NCBI GenBank assembly: GCA_017744315.1
Contig: JAGIBN010000010.1
Location: 1-64,000 of the forward strand
Direction of reading: 5' to 3'
Length of the DNA: 64,000 nucleotides
Source: Porphyrobacter sp.
GTDB lineage: Bacteria; Pseudomonadota; Alphaproteobacteria; Sphingomonadales; Sphingomonadaceae
Positions within the stretch are counted from its first letter, which is position 1; each line of letters begins with the position of its first letter. Positions 18,171 to 28,760 of this stretch are shown piece by piece. The notes below the pieces were generated by a model. The model saw only the letters and a program-made list of their open reading frames with translations, did not search any database and was not told the origin of the DNA. The translations under genes and the position numbers were made by a program.

Positions 18171-18857
18171 ATGTCCCGCCGCGCGCTCGCCGAGAAACGT
18201 CCGCTCATTCTGGCCAGCATCGTTGCGGCGCTGGCCTTCTTCTACTTGCGCTGGGGGCCCTGGCCGGAACTCTACCTCATCCCCGTGAAGGGCGCCGCGG
18301 TCGGTCTTCTAGCTGTGTACCTGTGGCTGCGTCACTCAAGTCCCGACGCGAGGCTGATGGCCTGGGCCTTCGGCGCGGCCGCGCTGGGCGACGTAGCGCT
18401 GGAGGTCACGGCGGATCGGACAATCGGCGGGCTGATGTTCTTCGCCTACCACGTCATGGCCATGGGCGTTTACTTGCGCAATCGGCGCGAGGACCTCTCG
18501 CCAAGCCAGAAGGGCGCGGTGGTGGCGATGCTGGTTCTGACGCCATTGATCGCTTGGCTGATGCCGGCGGATCGAGCTCAGGCGTTGAACATGGGCCTCT
18601 ATGGCCTGGCGCTGGGAGCCATGTGCGCAAGCGCCTGGGCAAGTAGTTTTCCACGTTATCGGGTCGGGGCGGGCGCGTCGCTGTTCCTGCTCTCCGACCT
18701 GCTGCTGTTTGCGGAGATGGGACCGTTGCAGGGCAGCATGGTGCCCCAAGTGCTAATCTGGCCGATCTACTACCTGGGGCAGCTCCTGATCGCGACTGGC
18801 CTCGTGAGTGCCTTGCGCAAACGCGATCCGGAGCTGCGCCTGGTCAAGAACGGCTAG
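18171..18857 (+). CDS. YhhN/TMEM86-family membrane protein (lysoplasmalogenase-like)
   Basis: The 228-residue protein has about seven or eight hydrophobic helices and family features: YLIPVKGAAVGLLAVYL near the start, AFGAAALGDVALE with the conserved Asp in the middle, and SLFLLSDLLLF plus YYLGQLLIATGL near the end. Some members hydrolyse the vinyl-ether bond of lysoplasmalogens, but bacterial function is poorly settled. The ATG at 18171 follows AAGGAAAGG. Its stop codon overlaps the stop of the convergent MerR-type gene (CTAG at 18854-18857). Confidence 0.85.
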   Translation: MSRRALAEKRPLILASIVAALAFFYLRWGPWPELYLIPVKGAAVGLLAVYLWLRHSSPDARLMAWAFGAAALGDVALEVTADRTIGGLMFFAYHVMAMGVYLRNRREDLSPSQKGAVVAMLVLTPLIAWLMPADRAQALNMGLYGLALGAMCASAWASSFPRYRVGAGASLFLLSDLLLFAEMGPLQGSMVPQVLIWPIYYLGQLLIATGLVSALRKRDPELRLVKNG

Positions 18858-19627
18858 GCAGCAAGCCGTGCAGCGTAGGCCTTCATGGCCGTCGTCAGCC
18901 AATCGGTGAAGCCAGCGCCGCTCTTTTCGAAGTTGGCCCGAAAGTCAGGGTGCTCAAGGTACAGGTCGGCCAAGCCCGCATAGGCTTCCGGCGGGCAAGC
19001 CCGCTCCCACATCATCGCGATCCAGGCATGGTGGCGCGCCAGGAGGGGATCGTTCGCGGTGTCATCTGCCGCGGCCCCTGACTTGAAAGCCTCCGCCAGT
19101 GCCACCCCTGCTGCTTCGCCCTCCGCGAGCCGGGCAGCCATGCCATCCTTGCCAAGCGCGGCCAGCTTGGCCTTGTTCTCCTCCAGCCGCTCGCGCATGT
19201 TGCTGCCGAAGCGATCGACCAGCCAGTCTTCGTATTCGGCCTGCTTTTCGGGCGCGAAGCCCTTGTAGAGTTCGTCGTCCTTCATGGTGCCTTCTCCGTT
19301 CAGTTCCGCAATCGTGCGGTCGATGGTGCGGAGGAGTTGGCGAGAGCGCTCTACGCGTTGAGCCAGCCATTCGCGATGTTCGCGCAAGATAGCTGCACGG
19401 TCGCCACCCTGCAGCTCGAGCAACCGTGCGATCTCCTGCAAGGGGACGCCCAGTTCGCGATGGAACAGGATGTCCTGCAGGCGCAGCAATTCCTCGCGCC
19501 CGTAGTAGCGATAGCGGTTCTCGCCGATGAACGCCGGCCGGAGCAGCCCGATCTCGTCGTAATGATGCAGCGTCCGGACCGAGACTCCGGAGAGCCTGGC
19601 CAGTTGCTTGACGGTGTAGTTGCCCAT
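18854..19627 (-). CDS. MerR-family regulator with TipAS-type effector domain
   Basis: The 257-residue protein has a MerR winged helix (1-70: YTVKQLARLSGVSVRTLHHYDEIGLL as start), a dimerisation coiled coil (about 75-110) and a C-terminal TipAS-like domain (about 125-257, with PLLARHHAWI and MWERACPPEAYAGLADLY). TipA proteins bind thiopeptide-type or other small hydrophobic ligands and activate their own promoter. The upstream region has an ideal MerR operator (19652-19682), so autoregulation is likely. The ATG at 19627 follows GGAAGGA. The gene lies 70 bases downstream of gyrA on the same strand. Confidence 0.92.
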   Translation of the reverse strand: MGNYTVKQLARLSGVSVRTLHHYDEIGLLRPAFIGENRYRYYGREELLRLQDILFHRELGVPLQEIARLLELQGGDRAAILREHREWLAQRVERSRQLLRTIDRTIAELNGEGTMKDDELYKGFAPEKQAEYEDWLVDRFGSNMRERLEENKAKLAALGKDGMAARLAEGEAAGVALAEAFKSGAAADDTANDPLLARHHAWIAMMWERACPPEAYAGLADLYLEHPDFRANFEKSGAGFTDWLTTAMKAYAARLAA

Positions 19628-19651
19628 GTCGTCGTCCTTCCGCAGGGCGAC

Positions 19652-19682
19652 TCAATAGTCCCTCACGCCGCGTGAGGGTCAA
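19652..19682 (-). promoter_or_regulatory. MerR-type promoter/operator with 19-base spacer
   Basis: On the minus strand a TTGACC -35 (19682-19677) and a TATTGA -10 (19657-19652) are separated by exactly 19 bases. The spacer overlaps the inverted repeat CCCTCACG/CGTGAGGG (19660-19667 and 19671-19678, three-base centre). This elongated spacer with a centred palindrome is the hallmark of promoters activated by MerR-family proteins through DNA distortion. It sits 25 bases upstream of the MerR/TipAS start codon. Confidence 0.85.
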
Positions 19683-19697
19683 GGCCGAAGAGTGCGA

Positions 19698-19710
<13 letters not shown>
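19683..19710 (-). terminator. hairpin overlapping the gyrA stop codon
   Basis: A perfect 11-base-pair stem (19683-19693 with 19700-19710, core GGCCGAAGAGT) with a six-base loop uses the last Ala-Glu-Glu codons and stop region of gyrA as its 5' arm. No T-tract follows on the minus strand; instead the -35 element of the merR promoter begins at 19682. It may be a 3'-end stability element or weak terminator. Confidence 0.45.
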
Positions 19711-22484
<2,774 letters not shown>

Positions 22485-22795
22485 CTGCGCGGTTAGCCCG
22501 TCTTGCTGTCGTTTCGCTTTGTCTCAAAGGCCCTAGGACAAAGGGCCCTGTCAGGCCAGTCGAAGGGTATAGGGTGAACGGCAGTCTGGCTCTTTATCCA
22601 CACTTGCCGCCGCTATTGGATTGATCCTCTGAACGGACTGTCCGGAGGGAAGGTCTGCATGTGGTTAAATGGGCATTCATGCCGCGATTCCTAGGATGAA
22701 TTGCAAACTTCGGAGTTTCCCGGCAGTAGCGCGCCAACTAATTGCTATGGCCCACGTTGAGCCGGACCAAGCCCCCCTAAGGAGAGTTTTGAAAC
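22485..22795. promoter_or_regulatory. 311-base divergent intergenic region upstream of gyrA
   Basis: No gene is visible. It must contain the gyrA promoter (leftward) and that of the exported TPR-like gene (rightward). A hairpin GGCCCT/AGGGCC (22529-22534 and 22542-22547) lies in the putative gyrA leader. An imperfect inverted repeat (GCATTCAT at 22673-22680, ATGAATTGC at 22696-22704) could be an operator. The rightward gene has a strong AAGGAGAG ribosome site. Confidence 0.4.
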
Positions 22796-24055
22796 ATGTT
22801 CCCCAAGACTGGTAATGCATGCCGCAAGTCTCGCGGCGGACTGGGTTCCGCCCTTGCGCTGGCGCTCGCCCTGACGGGCGGTGCCGTCGTCGGCACGGCA
22901 GTGACTGCGTCCCCTGCGCTCGCGCAGAATTCGAAGGGCTTTGCCGCCGTTTACAAGCCGGTAGCGGACATCACCAACGCGCCCGACGGCGATCTGGCGG
23001 CTGCCAAGGCTCAACTTCCGGGCGTTATCGCCGCGGCCCAGACTCCGGATGACAAGCATGTCGCCGGCAACCTGGCGCTGATCCTGGGTAACAAGCTCAA
23101 GGATCCGGTCCTGCAGCGTCAGGGCCTCGAACTGATGCTCGCCAGCGGAAAGGTCGACCCGGCCCAGGTAGGCGAATTGCAGTTCCTCGTCGGCAACCTG
23201 GCTTACAACGCCAAGGACTTCCCCGCCGCACGGACCGCACTTCAGGCTGCGATTGCGGCTGGCCGCACCGCCGACAACCCGGAAGGGCTCGTTGCCGAGT
23301 CCTATTTCGGTGAAGGCCAGAACGCCCAGGGGCTCGACTTCCTGAAGGCCCAAATCGAAAAGCGGGTCGCTGCAGGCCAGCCGGTGCCCGATCAGTGGCT
23401 GCTGCGCGGTCTTCAGGTGGCTTACAACGCCAAGCTGGACGATCAGACGCTTGAATGGTCGACGCTGCTGGTCACCCATGGCACCTCCGACAAGAAGTGG
23501 CTTCAGGCTCTCCAGGTCGTCAACTCACTGACGACGGCGGACAAGCAGGCCCAGCTCGATTTGCTGCGCCTGATGGTGCTGACCAACGCGATGAGCGATC
23601 GGCGCGAATACGTCACCTACATCGAAACCGCTGATCCGCGCATCATGTCGAACGAAGTCGCGCAAGTTCTCGATGCGGCAGTTCAAGCCGGCGTCATGAC
23701 CACGGGCGATGCCTACTACAGCGACGTCAAGCGTGTGGTTGACGAGCGTGCCGCCGCTGACCGCAAGGACGCTCCGCAACTTGCCGCCGATGCTCGCAAG
23801 TCGGGTTCCGGACGCGACGCGCAAGTGGCCGGTGACGTGTTGCTTTCGATCGGCTCGTACGCAGAAGCGGAAGAGATGTTCAAACTGGCCTTGGACAAGG
23901 GCGGAGTGGATCGCGACCTGACTTTGACCCGGCTCGGGATCGCCCAGGTTCATCAGAACAAGTATGCCGAGGCGAAGGCGACCTTTGGCCAGGTCAGTGG
24001 GACCCGCACAACCGTTGCCCGCATGTGGGGTGCCTACGCCAACTCCCGCGCCTGA
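22796..24055 (+). CDS. exported TPR-like protein of unknown function
   Basis: The 419-residue protein has a long signal peptide ending TASPALAQN (about residue 44). The rest is mainly alpha-helical with repeat-like units reminiscent of tetratricopeptide repeats, for example GNLAYNAKDFPAARTALQAA (about 141-160), and near the end IGSYAEAEEMFKLALDKGG and RLGIAQVHQNKYAEAKATF. I recognise no catalytic motif. Similar exported repeat proteins are common in sphingomonads. The ATG follows a strong AAGGAGAG and the gene ends before a clear terminator, so it is likely a well-expressed single-gene unit. Confidence 0.85.
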   Translation: MFPKTGNACRKSRGGLGSALALALALTGGAVVGTAVTASPALAQNSKGFAAVYKPVADITNAPDGDLAAAKAQLPGVIAAAQTPDDKHVAGNLALILGNKLKDPVLQRQGLELMLASGKVDPAQVGELQFLVGNLAYNAKDFPAARTALQAAIAAGRTADNPEGLVAESYFGEGQNAQGLDFLKAQIEKRVAAGQPVPDQWLLRGLQVAYNAKLDDQTLEWSTLLVTHGTSDKKWLQALQVVNSLTTADKQAQLDLLRLMVLTNAMSDRREYVTYIETADPRIMSNEVAQVLDAAVQAGVMTTGDAYYSDVKRVVDERAAADRKDAPQLAADARKSGSGRDAQVAGDVLLSIGSYAEAEEMFKLALDKGGVDRDLTLTRLGIAQVHQNKYAEAKATFGQVSGTRTTVARMWGAYANSRA

Positions 24056-24079
24056 TAGCGTAAGGGACTAATGAAATTG

Positions 24080-24112
24080 CGGCGCGGAGGGCTATGCCTT
24101 CCGCGCCGTTTT
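24080..24112 (+). terminator. Rho-independent terminator after the TPR-like gene
   Basis: A 13-base-pair stem (24080-24092 with 24096-24108, one G-T pair) closes a TAT loop and is followed by TTTT (24109-24112). It starts 25 bases after the stop codon. Confidence 0.85.
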
Positions 24113-24154
24113 CGTGCCAGCGGTGCACGCCCACAGGATCACGCGAGCGCCGAA

Positions 24155-24168
24155 CCCATGGCCATGGG
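24155..24168. repeat. perfect 14-base palindrome upstream of the DUF2167 gene
   Basis: CCCATGGCCATGGG is self-complementary over its full length and lies 82 bases before the DUF2167 start codon. It could be a protein-binding site; nothing else supports this. Confidence 0.4.
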
Positions 24169-24249
24169 GACATCTCCACATTGAGGCTTGGCAGCCGGAC
24201 AAATCTTTTGCAGTTTGCCCTATCTGGTTGATCTGGGGGGGTAATCAGA

Positions 24250-25248
24250 ATGCCTGGTTTTGCGCGTCTACTTGTTTTGGCACTCGCCGTCTTGAGTGTT
24301 CCGGTTTCTGCCACTGGGGAGGAAATGCCTCCCGAAGCCAAGGCATTCCTGGAATCGCTCCATCCAAGAACCGGCACGATACCTCTTCCAGAAGCGAAAG
24401 CGACGCTGGAACTGGGTGACGACTACCTGTTCTATGGCCCCGCGGATGCAGAGCGAATAATCGTCGACGCGTGGGGAAACCCCCCGACTGCGGGCGATGG
24501 CGTGCTAGGGCTGGTCATGCCTGCAGGGACTACGCCTCTGTCGGACGCATGGGGCGCGGTGGTAACCTATGAGAGCACCGGGTACGTCTCTGACGAGGAT
24601 GCGGCCGATGCCGACTATGCGGCCATTCTCGCCGAATTGAAGGAAGGCACTGCCGCGAACAACGCTGATCGGCGCGCGGAAGGATATCCAGAAATCGAAG
24701 TAATCGGGTGGGCCGAGGATCCGAAGTACGACAAGCTCAGCCATTCTGTGGTCTGGGCCAGAGATCTCAAGTTCGGCCGAGACGAGACTCACGCCCTGAA
24801 CTACGACTTTCGGTCGCTCGGTCGACATGGGGTCCTGAGCATCAACGTAATTTCATCGATGCCCGAACTGGCCAACGTCAGGATCGCCGCACGGGACTTC
24901 GCCAGCCACGCTCATTTCGATGCGGGCGCCCGCTACGAAGATTTTGATTCGACGATCGATCGCAAGGCCGAATACGGCATCGGCGGCCTGGTGGCTGCCG
25001 GTGTGGGTGTGGCCGCAGCCAAGAAGGCGGGGCTTCTCGCACTTCTCCTGAAGTTCCTGAAGCCGATCCTTGTGGGGATTGCCGTGTTGTTCGGCACATT
25101 CTTCAGAAAGGTGAAACGTCTGTTCGGCCTGGATGATTCGCCTTCGGATGCGGAATGGGAGGCTTACGCCAACGATCCGGCAGAAGGCGAATTTGAGGCG
25201 AGCGAGGCTCAGGCAACCCAACCGTCGGATGCCGACGGAGTCACCTGA
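24250..25248 (+). CDS. DUF2167 membrane protein
   Basis: The 332-residue protein matches the DUF2167 family: signal peptide (1-21), then GTIPLPEAKATLELGDDYLF, DAERIIVDAWGNPP and VLGLVMPAGT near the N-terminus, and RSLGRHGVLSINVISSM in the middle. Hydrophobic segments at about 241-257 and 261-286 anchor it in the membrane, and the C-terminus is acidic. Family function is not established. The ATG at 24250 is preceded by GGGGGG. It is convergent with ychF, nine bases away. Confidence 0.9.
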   Translation: MPGFARLLVLALAVLSVPVSATGEEMPPEAKAFLESLHPRTGTIPLPEAKATLELGDDYLFYGPADAERIIVDAWGNPPTAGDGVLGLVMPAGTTPLSDAWGAVVTYESTGYVSDEDAADADYAAILAELKEGTAANNADRRAEGYPEIEVIGWAEDPKYDKLSHSVVWARDLKFGRDETHALNYDFRSLGRHGVLSINVISSMPELANVRIAARDFASHAHFDAGARYEDFDSTIDRKAEYGIGGLVAAGVGVAAAKKAGLLALLLKFLKPILVGIAVLFGTFFRKVKRLFGLDDSPSDAEWEAYANDPAEGEFEASEAQATQPSDADGVT

Positions 25249-25257
25249 GCCCCAATA

Positions 25258-26358
25258 CTAGACGTTGAACTTGAACAGCATGACGTCGCCGTCTTGCACC
25301 ACGTATTCCTTGCCTTCCTGGCGCAGCTTGCCGGCTTCGCGAGCGCGGGCTTCTCCACCGAGCGTGACGAAATCATCGTAAGCGATGGTTTCGGCGCGGA
25401 TGAAGCCTTTCTCGAAGTCGGTGTGGATCTCGCCTGCCGCTTGGGGGGCCTTCGCGCCGTTGTGGAAGGTCCACGCGCGCGCTTCCTTCGGACCGGCGGT
25501 GAAGAAGGTCTTGAGGCCGAGCAGATCGTAGCCCGCGCGGATGACCCGGGCGAGGCCGGTTTCCTCAAGGCCCAACTCGCTCAGGAATTCGCCACGATCA
25601 GCGGGATCCATTGCGACGATCTCGGCCTCGATGGCGGCCGACACGACAACAGCCTGTGCCCCTTCTGCCTTGGCCTTGGCGAAGACCTGGTCAGATAGCG
25701 CATTGCCCTTGGCGGCATCCTCTTCGGCGACGTTGCACACATAGAGGACCGGCTTGGCGGTGAGCAGCTGGGCCTGGGCGAAGACGCGGGCTTCTTCCTC
25801 ATCTTTGGGCTCAGTGAGCCGCGCAGGCTTGCCTTCGCGCAGCAAGTCCAGCGCCTGGCCTAGCACGCTCGCCGCGAGCTTGCTTTCCTTGTCGCCGCTC
25901 GTCGCGCGCTTTTGCGCAGCCGGGACGCGCTTCTCGAGGCTTTCGAGGTCCGACAGCATCAGCTCGGTCTCGACCACTTCGGCGTCGGTCAGCGGATCGA
26001 CCTTGTTCGCGACGTGCTGGATGTCGTCGTCTTCGAAGCAGCGCAGCACGTGCACGATCGCATCGACTTCGCGGATATTGCCAAGGAACTGGTTGCCGAG
26101 GCCTTCACCCTTGCTAGCGCCCTTCACCAGGCCGGCGATGTCGACGAAGGCGAGTTGCGTTGGAATGATCTTGGCCGAACCGGCGATCGCAGCGATCTTG
26201 TCGAGCCGTTCGTCAGGCACGGAGACCTGGCCGACATTCGGCTCGATCGTGCAGAACGGATAGTTGGCCGCCTGGGCAGCCTGCGTCTCGGTAAGCGCGT
26301 TGAACAGGGTCGATTTGCCCACGTTGGGCAGGCCGACGATCCCGCAGCGGAATCCCAT
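25258..26358 (-). CDS. ychF: YchF/Obg-family translation-associated ATPase
   Basis: Ribosome-associated P-loop protein of the OLA1/YchF group that prefers ATP to GTP. The 366-residue protein has the P-loop GLPNVGKSTLFNAL (about 8-21), G3 DIAGLVKGASKGEGLGN, and NVAE in place of the guanine-specific NKxD, which fits the ATP preference. A coiled-coil insert lies at about 130-165 and the C-terminal TGS domain contains TFFTAGPKEARAWT and the closing GDVMLFKFNV. It begins at the ATG at 26358. Confidence 0.97.
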   Translation of the reverse strand: MGFRCGIVGLPNVGKSTLFNALTETQAAQAANYPFCTIEPNVGQVSVPDERLDKIAAIAGSAKIIPTQLAFVDIAGLVKGASKGEGLGNQFLGNIREVDAIVHVLRCFEDDDIQHVANKVDPLTDAEVVETELMLSDLESLEKRVPAAQKRATSGDKESKLAASVLGQALDLLREGKPARLTEPKDEEEARVFAQAQLLTAKPVLYVCNVAEEDAAKGNALSDQVFAKAKAEGAQAVVVSAAIEAEIVAMDPADRGEFLSELGLEETGLARVIRAGYDLLGLKTFFTAGPKEARAWTFHNGAKAPQAAGEIHTDFEKGFIRAETIAYDDFVTLGGEARAREAGKLRQEGKEYVVQDGDVMLFKFNV

Positions 26359-26436
26359 GAAAAGTGTCCTCTGGTCTGGTGTGCGGCGCGCCTTAGCGGG
26401 GCTGAGCCTGAAAGGCCAGCCAAGCTGCTCAACGCG

Positions 26437-27498
26437 CTACAGCAGAAGCACCGTGGCCAGCGAGAGGAAGATGCCCATGCTCGCCACGTCGCTGGCGGTG
26501 GTGAGGAAGATGCTCGAAGCGGTTGCAGGATCGGCACCGAGCTTCTTCAGCGTTAGCGGAATTAGCGCACCGGCAATGCTGGCGACCGTGCAGGCGACGA
26601 CCATCGACACAGCCACCACGGTCCCGAGGACCCAGGGTTCGGCCTCACCCTGCATCGTGGCGTAAATGATCATCCCGATGCCAGCGGTCGCGCCGACCAG
26701 AAGGCCGTTGCAGAAGCCGAGCGTGCCTTCCTTGATCACCAGGCTTCGTTCCGATCCCGGTTTGAGGTCACCCAAAGTCATTCCTCGCAGCGTCACGGCC
26801 AGGGCCTGGCAACCGGTATTCCCGGTCTGTCCAGCCATGACCGGCAAGAACACCGCAAGGATCACCAGCTTGCTCAAGGTTCCCTCGAAGATGCCGACAA
26901 CCGCGGCCGCGACGAAGGCGGTGAGCAGGTTGATCTGCAACCACGGATGGCGCAGCATCAGGCTGCGTCGCAGCGGGGTTTCGAGGCGTTCCTCCTTCTC
27001 GACACCGACCATGCTTCCCGCTTGGCCGCTGATCGCGATGGCTCGGTTCGCGAACAGCGTTTCACCCCGCACCAGCCCGGCGAGCGTGCCGTTGGCATCG
27101 ATCACCGGGTAGACCGGATAATGACGCACCAGAGCCGCCTTGAGCGCTTCATCGAGCGGCATGTCTTCCTGCAGCGTGAAGGGGTCGCGCAGCATGATGT
27201 CGGACAGTTTGTCCTCGGGCTTGGCCAGCAGCATGTCGCGCATGACCACCAGGCCTTCGAGCCGGTTATCCTCGTCGGTGATGTAGCAGTACGTGATGAA
27301 GGCTGTGCGCGTGGCTTCGCGCAGCGCCTCGGTCGTTTCGGCTACCGTCGCGCTCCCGCGATAGACGCCGACGGGCGGCGCCATGATGTCGCGCACCCGC
27401 GCGTTGCGTTCCTGAGCTTTGGCCGAGATGACGGCAGCGGGTGGTGCCGAAGCCGGTGTGTTGCCGGAAACTGTCTCTTCCGTAAGAACCTGGTCCAT
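26437..27498 (-). CDS. mgtE: MgtE-type magnesium transporter lacking the N domain
   Basis: The 353-residue protein has a CBS pair (about 55-170) and the five-helix MgtE channel domain (about 188-353) with GQTGNTGCQALAVTLRG and DPATASSIFLTTASDV, which carries the pore aspartates. Typical MgtE proteins have about 450 residues because a superhelical N domain precedes the CBS pair; here only about 40 low-complexity residues do. In known MgtE the N and CBS domains sense cytosolic Mg2+ and gate the pore, so regulation may differ. The ATG at 27498 has GGGGGG upstream; an in-frame start at 27558 is less likely and would not restore the N domain. Confidence 0.9.
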   Translation of the reverse strand: MDQVLTEETVSGNTPASAPPAAVISAKAQERNARVRDIMAPPVGVYRGSATVAETTEALREATRTAFITYCYITDEDNRLEGLVVMRDMLLAKPEDKLSDIMLRDPFTLQEDMPLDEALKAALVRHYPVYPVIDANGTLAGLVRGETLFANRAIAISGQAGSMVGVEKEERLETPLRRSLMLRHPWLQINLLTAFVAAAVVGIFEGTLSKLVILAVFLPVMAGQTGNTGCQALAVTLRGMTLGDLKPGSERSLVIKEGTLGFCNGLLVGATAGIGMIIYATMQGEAEPWVLGTVVAVSMVVACTVASIAGALIPLTLKKLGADPATASSIFLTTASDVASMGIFLSLATVLLL

Positions 27499-27569
27499 GA
27501 GCCCCCCAGATCTGTGCGAGGGAAGGATAAGTCCGAAGTCCCTCTCCGCAAAGGGCAATATCGGCTAGT

Positions 27570-28112
27570 CTAATTCTCCGGAGGTAGGGCGCGAGCCCCT
27601 TGAAACAGCGGGCCAGTGCTTTGCGATAGCCATCGGCGTGTTTCGCGGGGAGAGCGCAATGCTATTACAGGCACGCCGGATTCTGCGATCCTGGCCGCTC
27701 GCCGGGGCTCGACGTCGATGCGATAGCGCCAGGTATAGCGCCAGAACTCAAGGTCGAAGCGCTCGGCGCAGCCCGGCGCCATGTCGGGGCGGGTGCGGCC
27801 CCAGTTCTTGATCAGCCGCAAGACCATTCGGGGAAAGAAGACCCGGCGCCGATAGTCGAGGTTCAACACGAGGTCCGCGCGTTTGAGCCTGCGCTCTAGC
27901 GATCCGCCGTAGTTACCGTCCATGATCCAGCGAGGCCGGGCGATCAGGTCCTCGACTTTAGCGTCCCACTCCTCGCGCGGCGGTTCGATCCAGCCAGAGC
28001 GCCAGTATTCCGCATCGAGATGGATGACCGGAAGGCCGAGGCGCTTGCCAAGCTCGACGGCCAAGGTGCTCTTGCCTGCGCCACAGGGGCCGAGCACCAG
28101 GATCCGCTCCAT
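27570..28112 (-). CDS. adenylate kinase-like P-loop protein (FlaR-type)
   Basis: The 180-residue protein has a Walker A motif (LGPCGAGKSTLAVELGKRLG, residues 7-26) and the pattern of the FlaR/topology-modulation group of small nucleotide kinases: HLDAEYWRSGWIEPPREEW, then WIMDGNY and LNLDYRRRVFFPRMVLRL. It probably phosphorylates a nucleoside or small molecule; the substrate is unknown. It lies between pth (three bases upstream) and mgtE on the same strand, and is probably cotranscribed with pth. Confidence 0.85.
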   Translation of the reverse strand: MERILVLGPCGAGKSTLAVELGKRLGLPVIHLDAEYWRSGWIEPPREEWDAKVEDLIARPRWIMDGNYGGSLERRLKRADLVLNLDYRRRVFFPRMVLRLIKNWGRTRPDMAPGCAERFDLEFWRYTWRYRIDVEPRRAARIAESGVPVIALRSPRETRRWLSQSTGPLFQGARALPPEN

Positions 28113-28115
28113 CGC

Positions 28116-28685
28116 CTAATCCTGTTGGCGCAGCGCCACGTCGTTCATGAAGCGGGCGTCGTCGTCCTGCGCCAGCCACTCGGCCTCGGAACCTATGGCT
28201 CCAAGCATATCGGCGAGCGGGTCCATTTCAGTCTTGGAGTAATTGCCCAGAACGTAGCCGGTGACGCGGTCCTTGTGGCCCGGATGACCGATGCCGATGC
28301 GCACCCGCCGGAAGTCGGGGCCAAGGTGTTGGTCGATCGAGCGCAGACCATTGTGGCCCGCGGTGCCGCCGCCGTGCTTGACCTTGACCTTGAACGGGGC
28401 GAGGTCGAGTTCGTCGTGGAACACGGTCAGGGCGGAGATGTCGAGCTTGTAGAAGCGCAGCGCTTCGCCGACCGAGCGACCGCTCTCGTTCATGAAGGTG
28501 GCGGGCTTCAACAGGAGGACGCGCATGCCCGCGATCCGGCCTTCCTGGAGCCAGCCCTGGAACTTCTTCTGCACCGGGCCGAACGAATGCATGTCGGCCA
28601 GCACGTCGAGCGCCATGAAGCCGACGTTGTGCCGGTGCATGGCGTATTGCGGACCGGGATTTCCGAGGCCGACCCAAAGCTGCAT
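28116..28685 (-). CDS. pth: peptidyl-tRNA hydrolase
   Basis: Cleaves the ester bond between tRNA and prematurely released peptides. The 189-residue protein has the canonical start LWVGLGNPGPQYAMHRHNVGF with N9 and catalytic H19, then the KPATFMNESG and HDELDLAPFKVKVKHGGGTAGHNGL regions. I chose the ATG at 28685 because AGGGA lies at good spacing; a GTG one codon earlier (28688) is possible. It follows rplY on the same strand, a very common pairing, with a hairpin between them. Confidence 0.97.
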   Translation of the reverse strand: MQLWVGLGNPGPQYAMHRHNVGFMALDVLADMHSFGPVQKKFQGWLQEGRIAGMRVLLLKPATFMNESGRSVGEALRFYKLDISALTVFHDELDLAPFKVKVKHGGGTAGHNGLRSIDQHLGPDFRRVRIGIGHPGHKDRVTGYVLGNYSKTEMDPLADMLGAIGSEAEWLAQDDDARFMNDVALRQQD

Positions 28686-28702
28686 CACGGTTCCCTAAAA
28701 GC

Positions 28703-28733
28703 AAAACGCCGGCCCTGCTAGGCAAGGCCGGCG
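28703..28733 (-). terminator. hairpin between rplY and pth
   Basis: On the minus strand CGCCGGCC (28733-28726) pairs with GGCCGGCG (28714-28707), followed by TTTTGCTTTT. It begins 28 bases after the rplY stop and could terminate rplY transcripts partially before pth. Confidence 0.75.
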
Positions 28734-28760
28734 CTTCGTTGTTCGTTTCCGGGGGCTGAA

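Noticed and set aside
26359..26436. Magnesium riboswitch (M-box) near mgtE
   Set aside because: The gap upstream of mgtE is only about 70 bases and shows no multi-stem leader; the 78-base gap downstream is also featureless.
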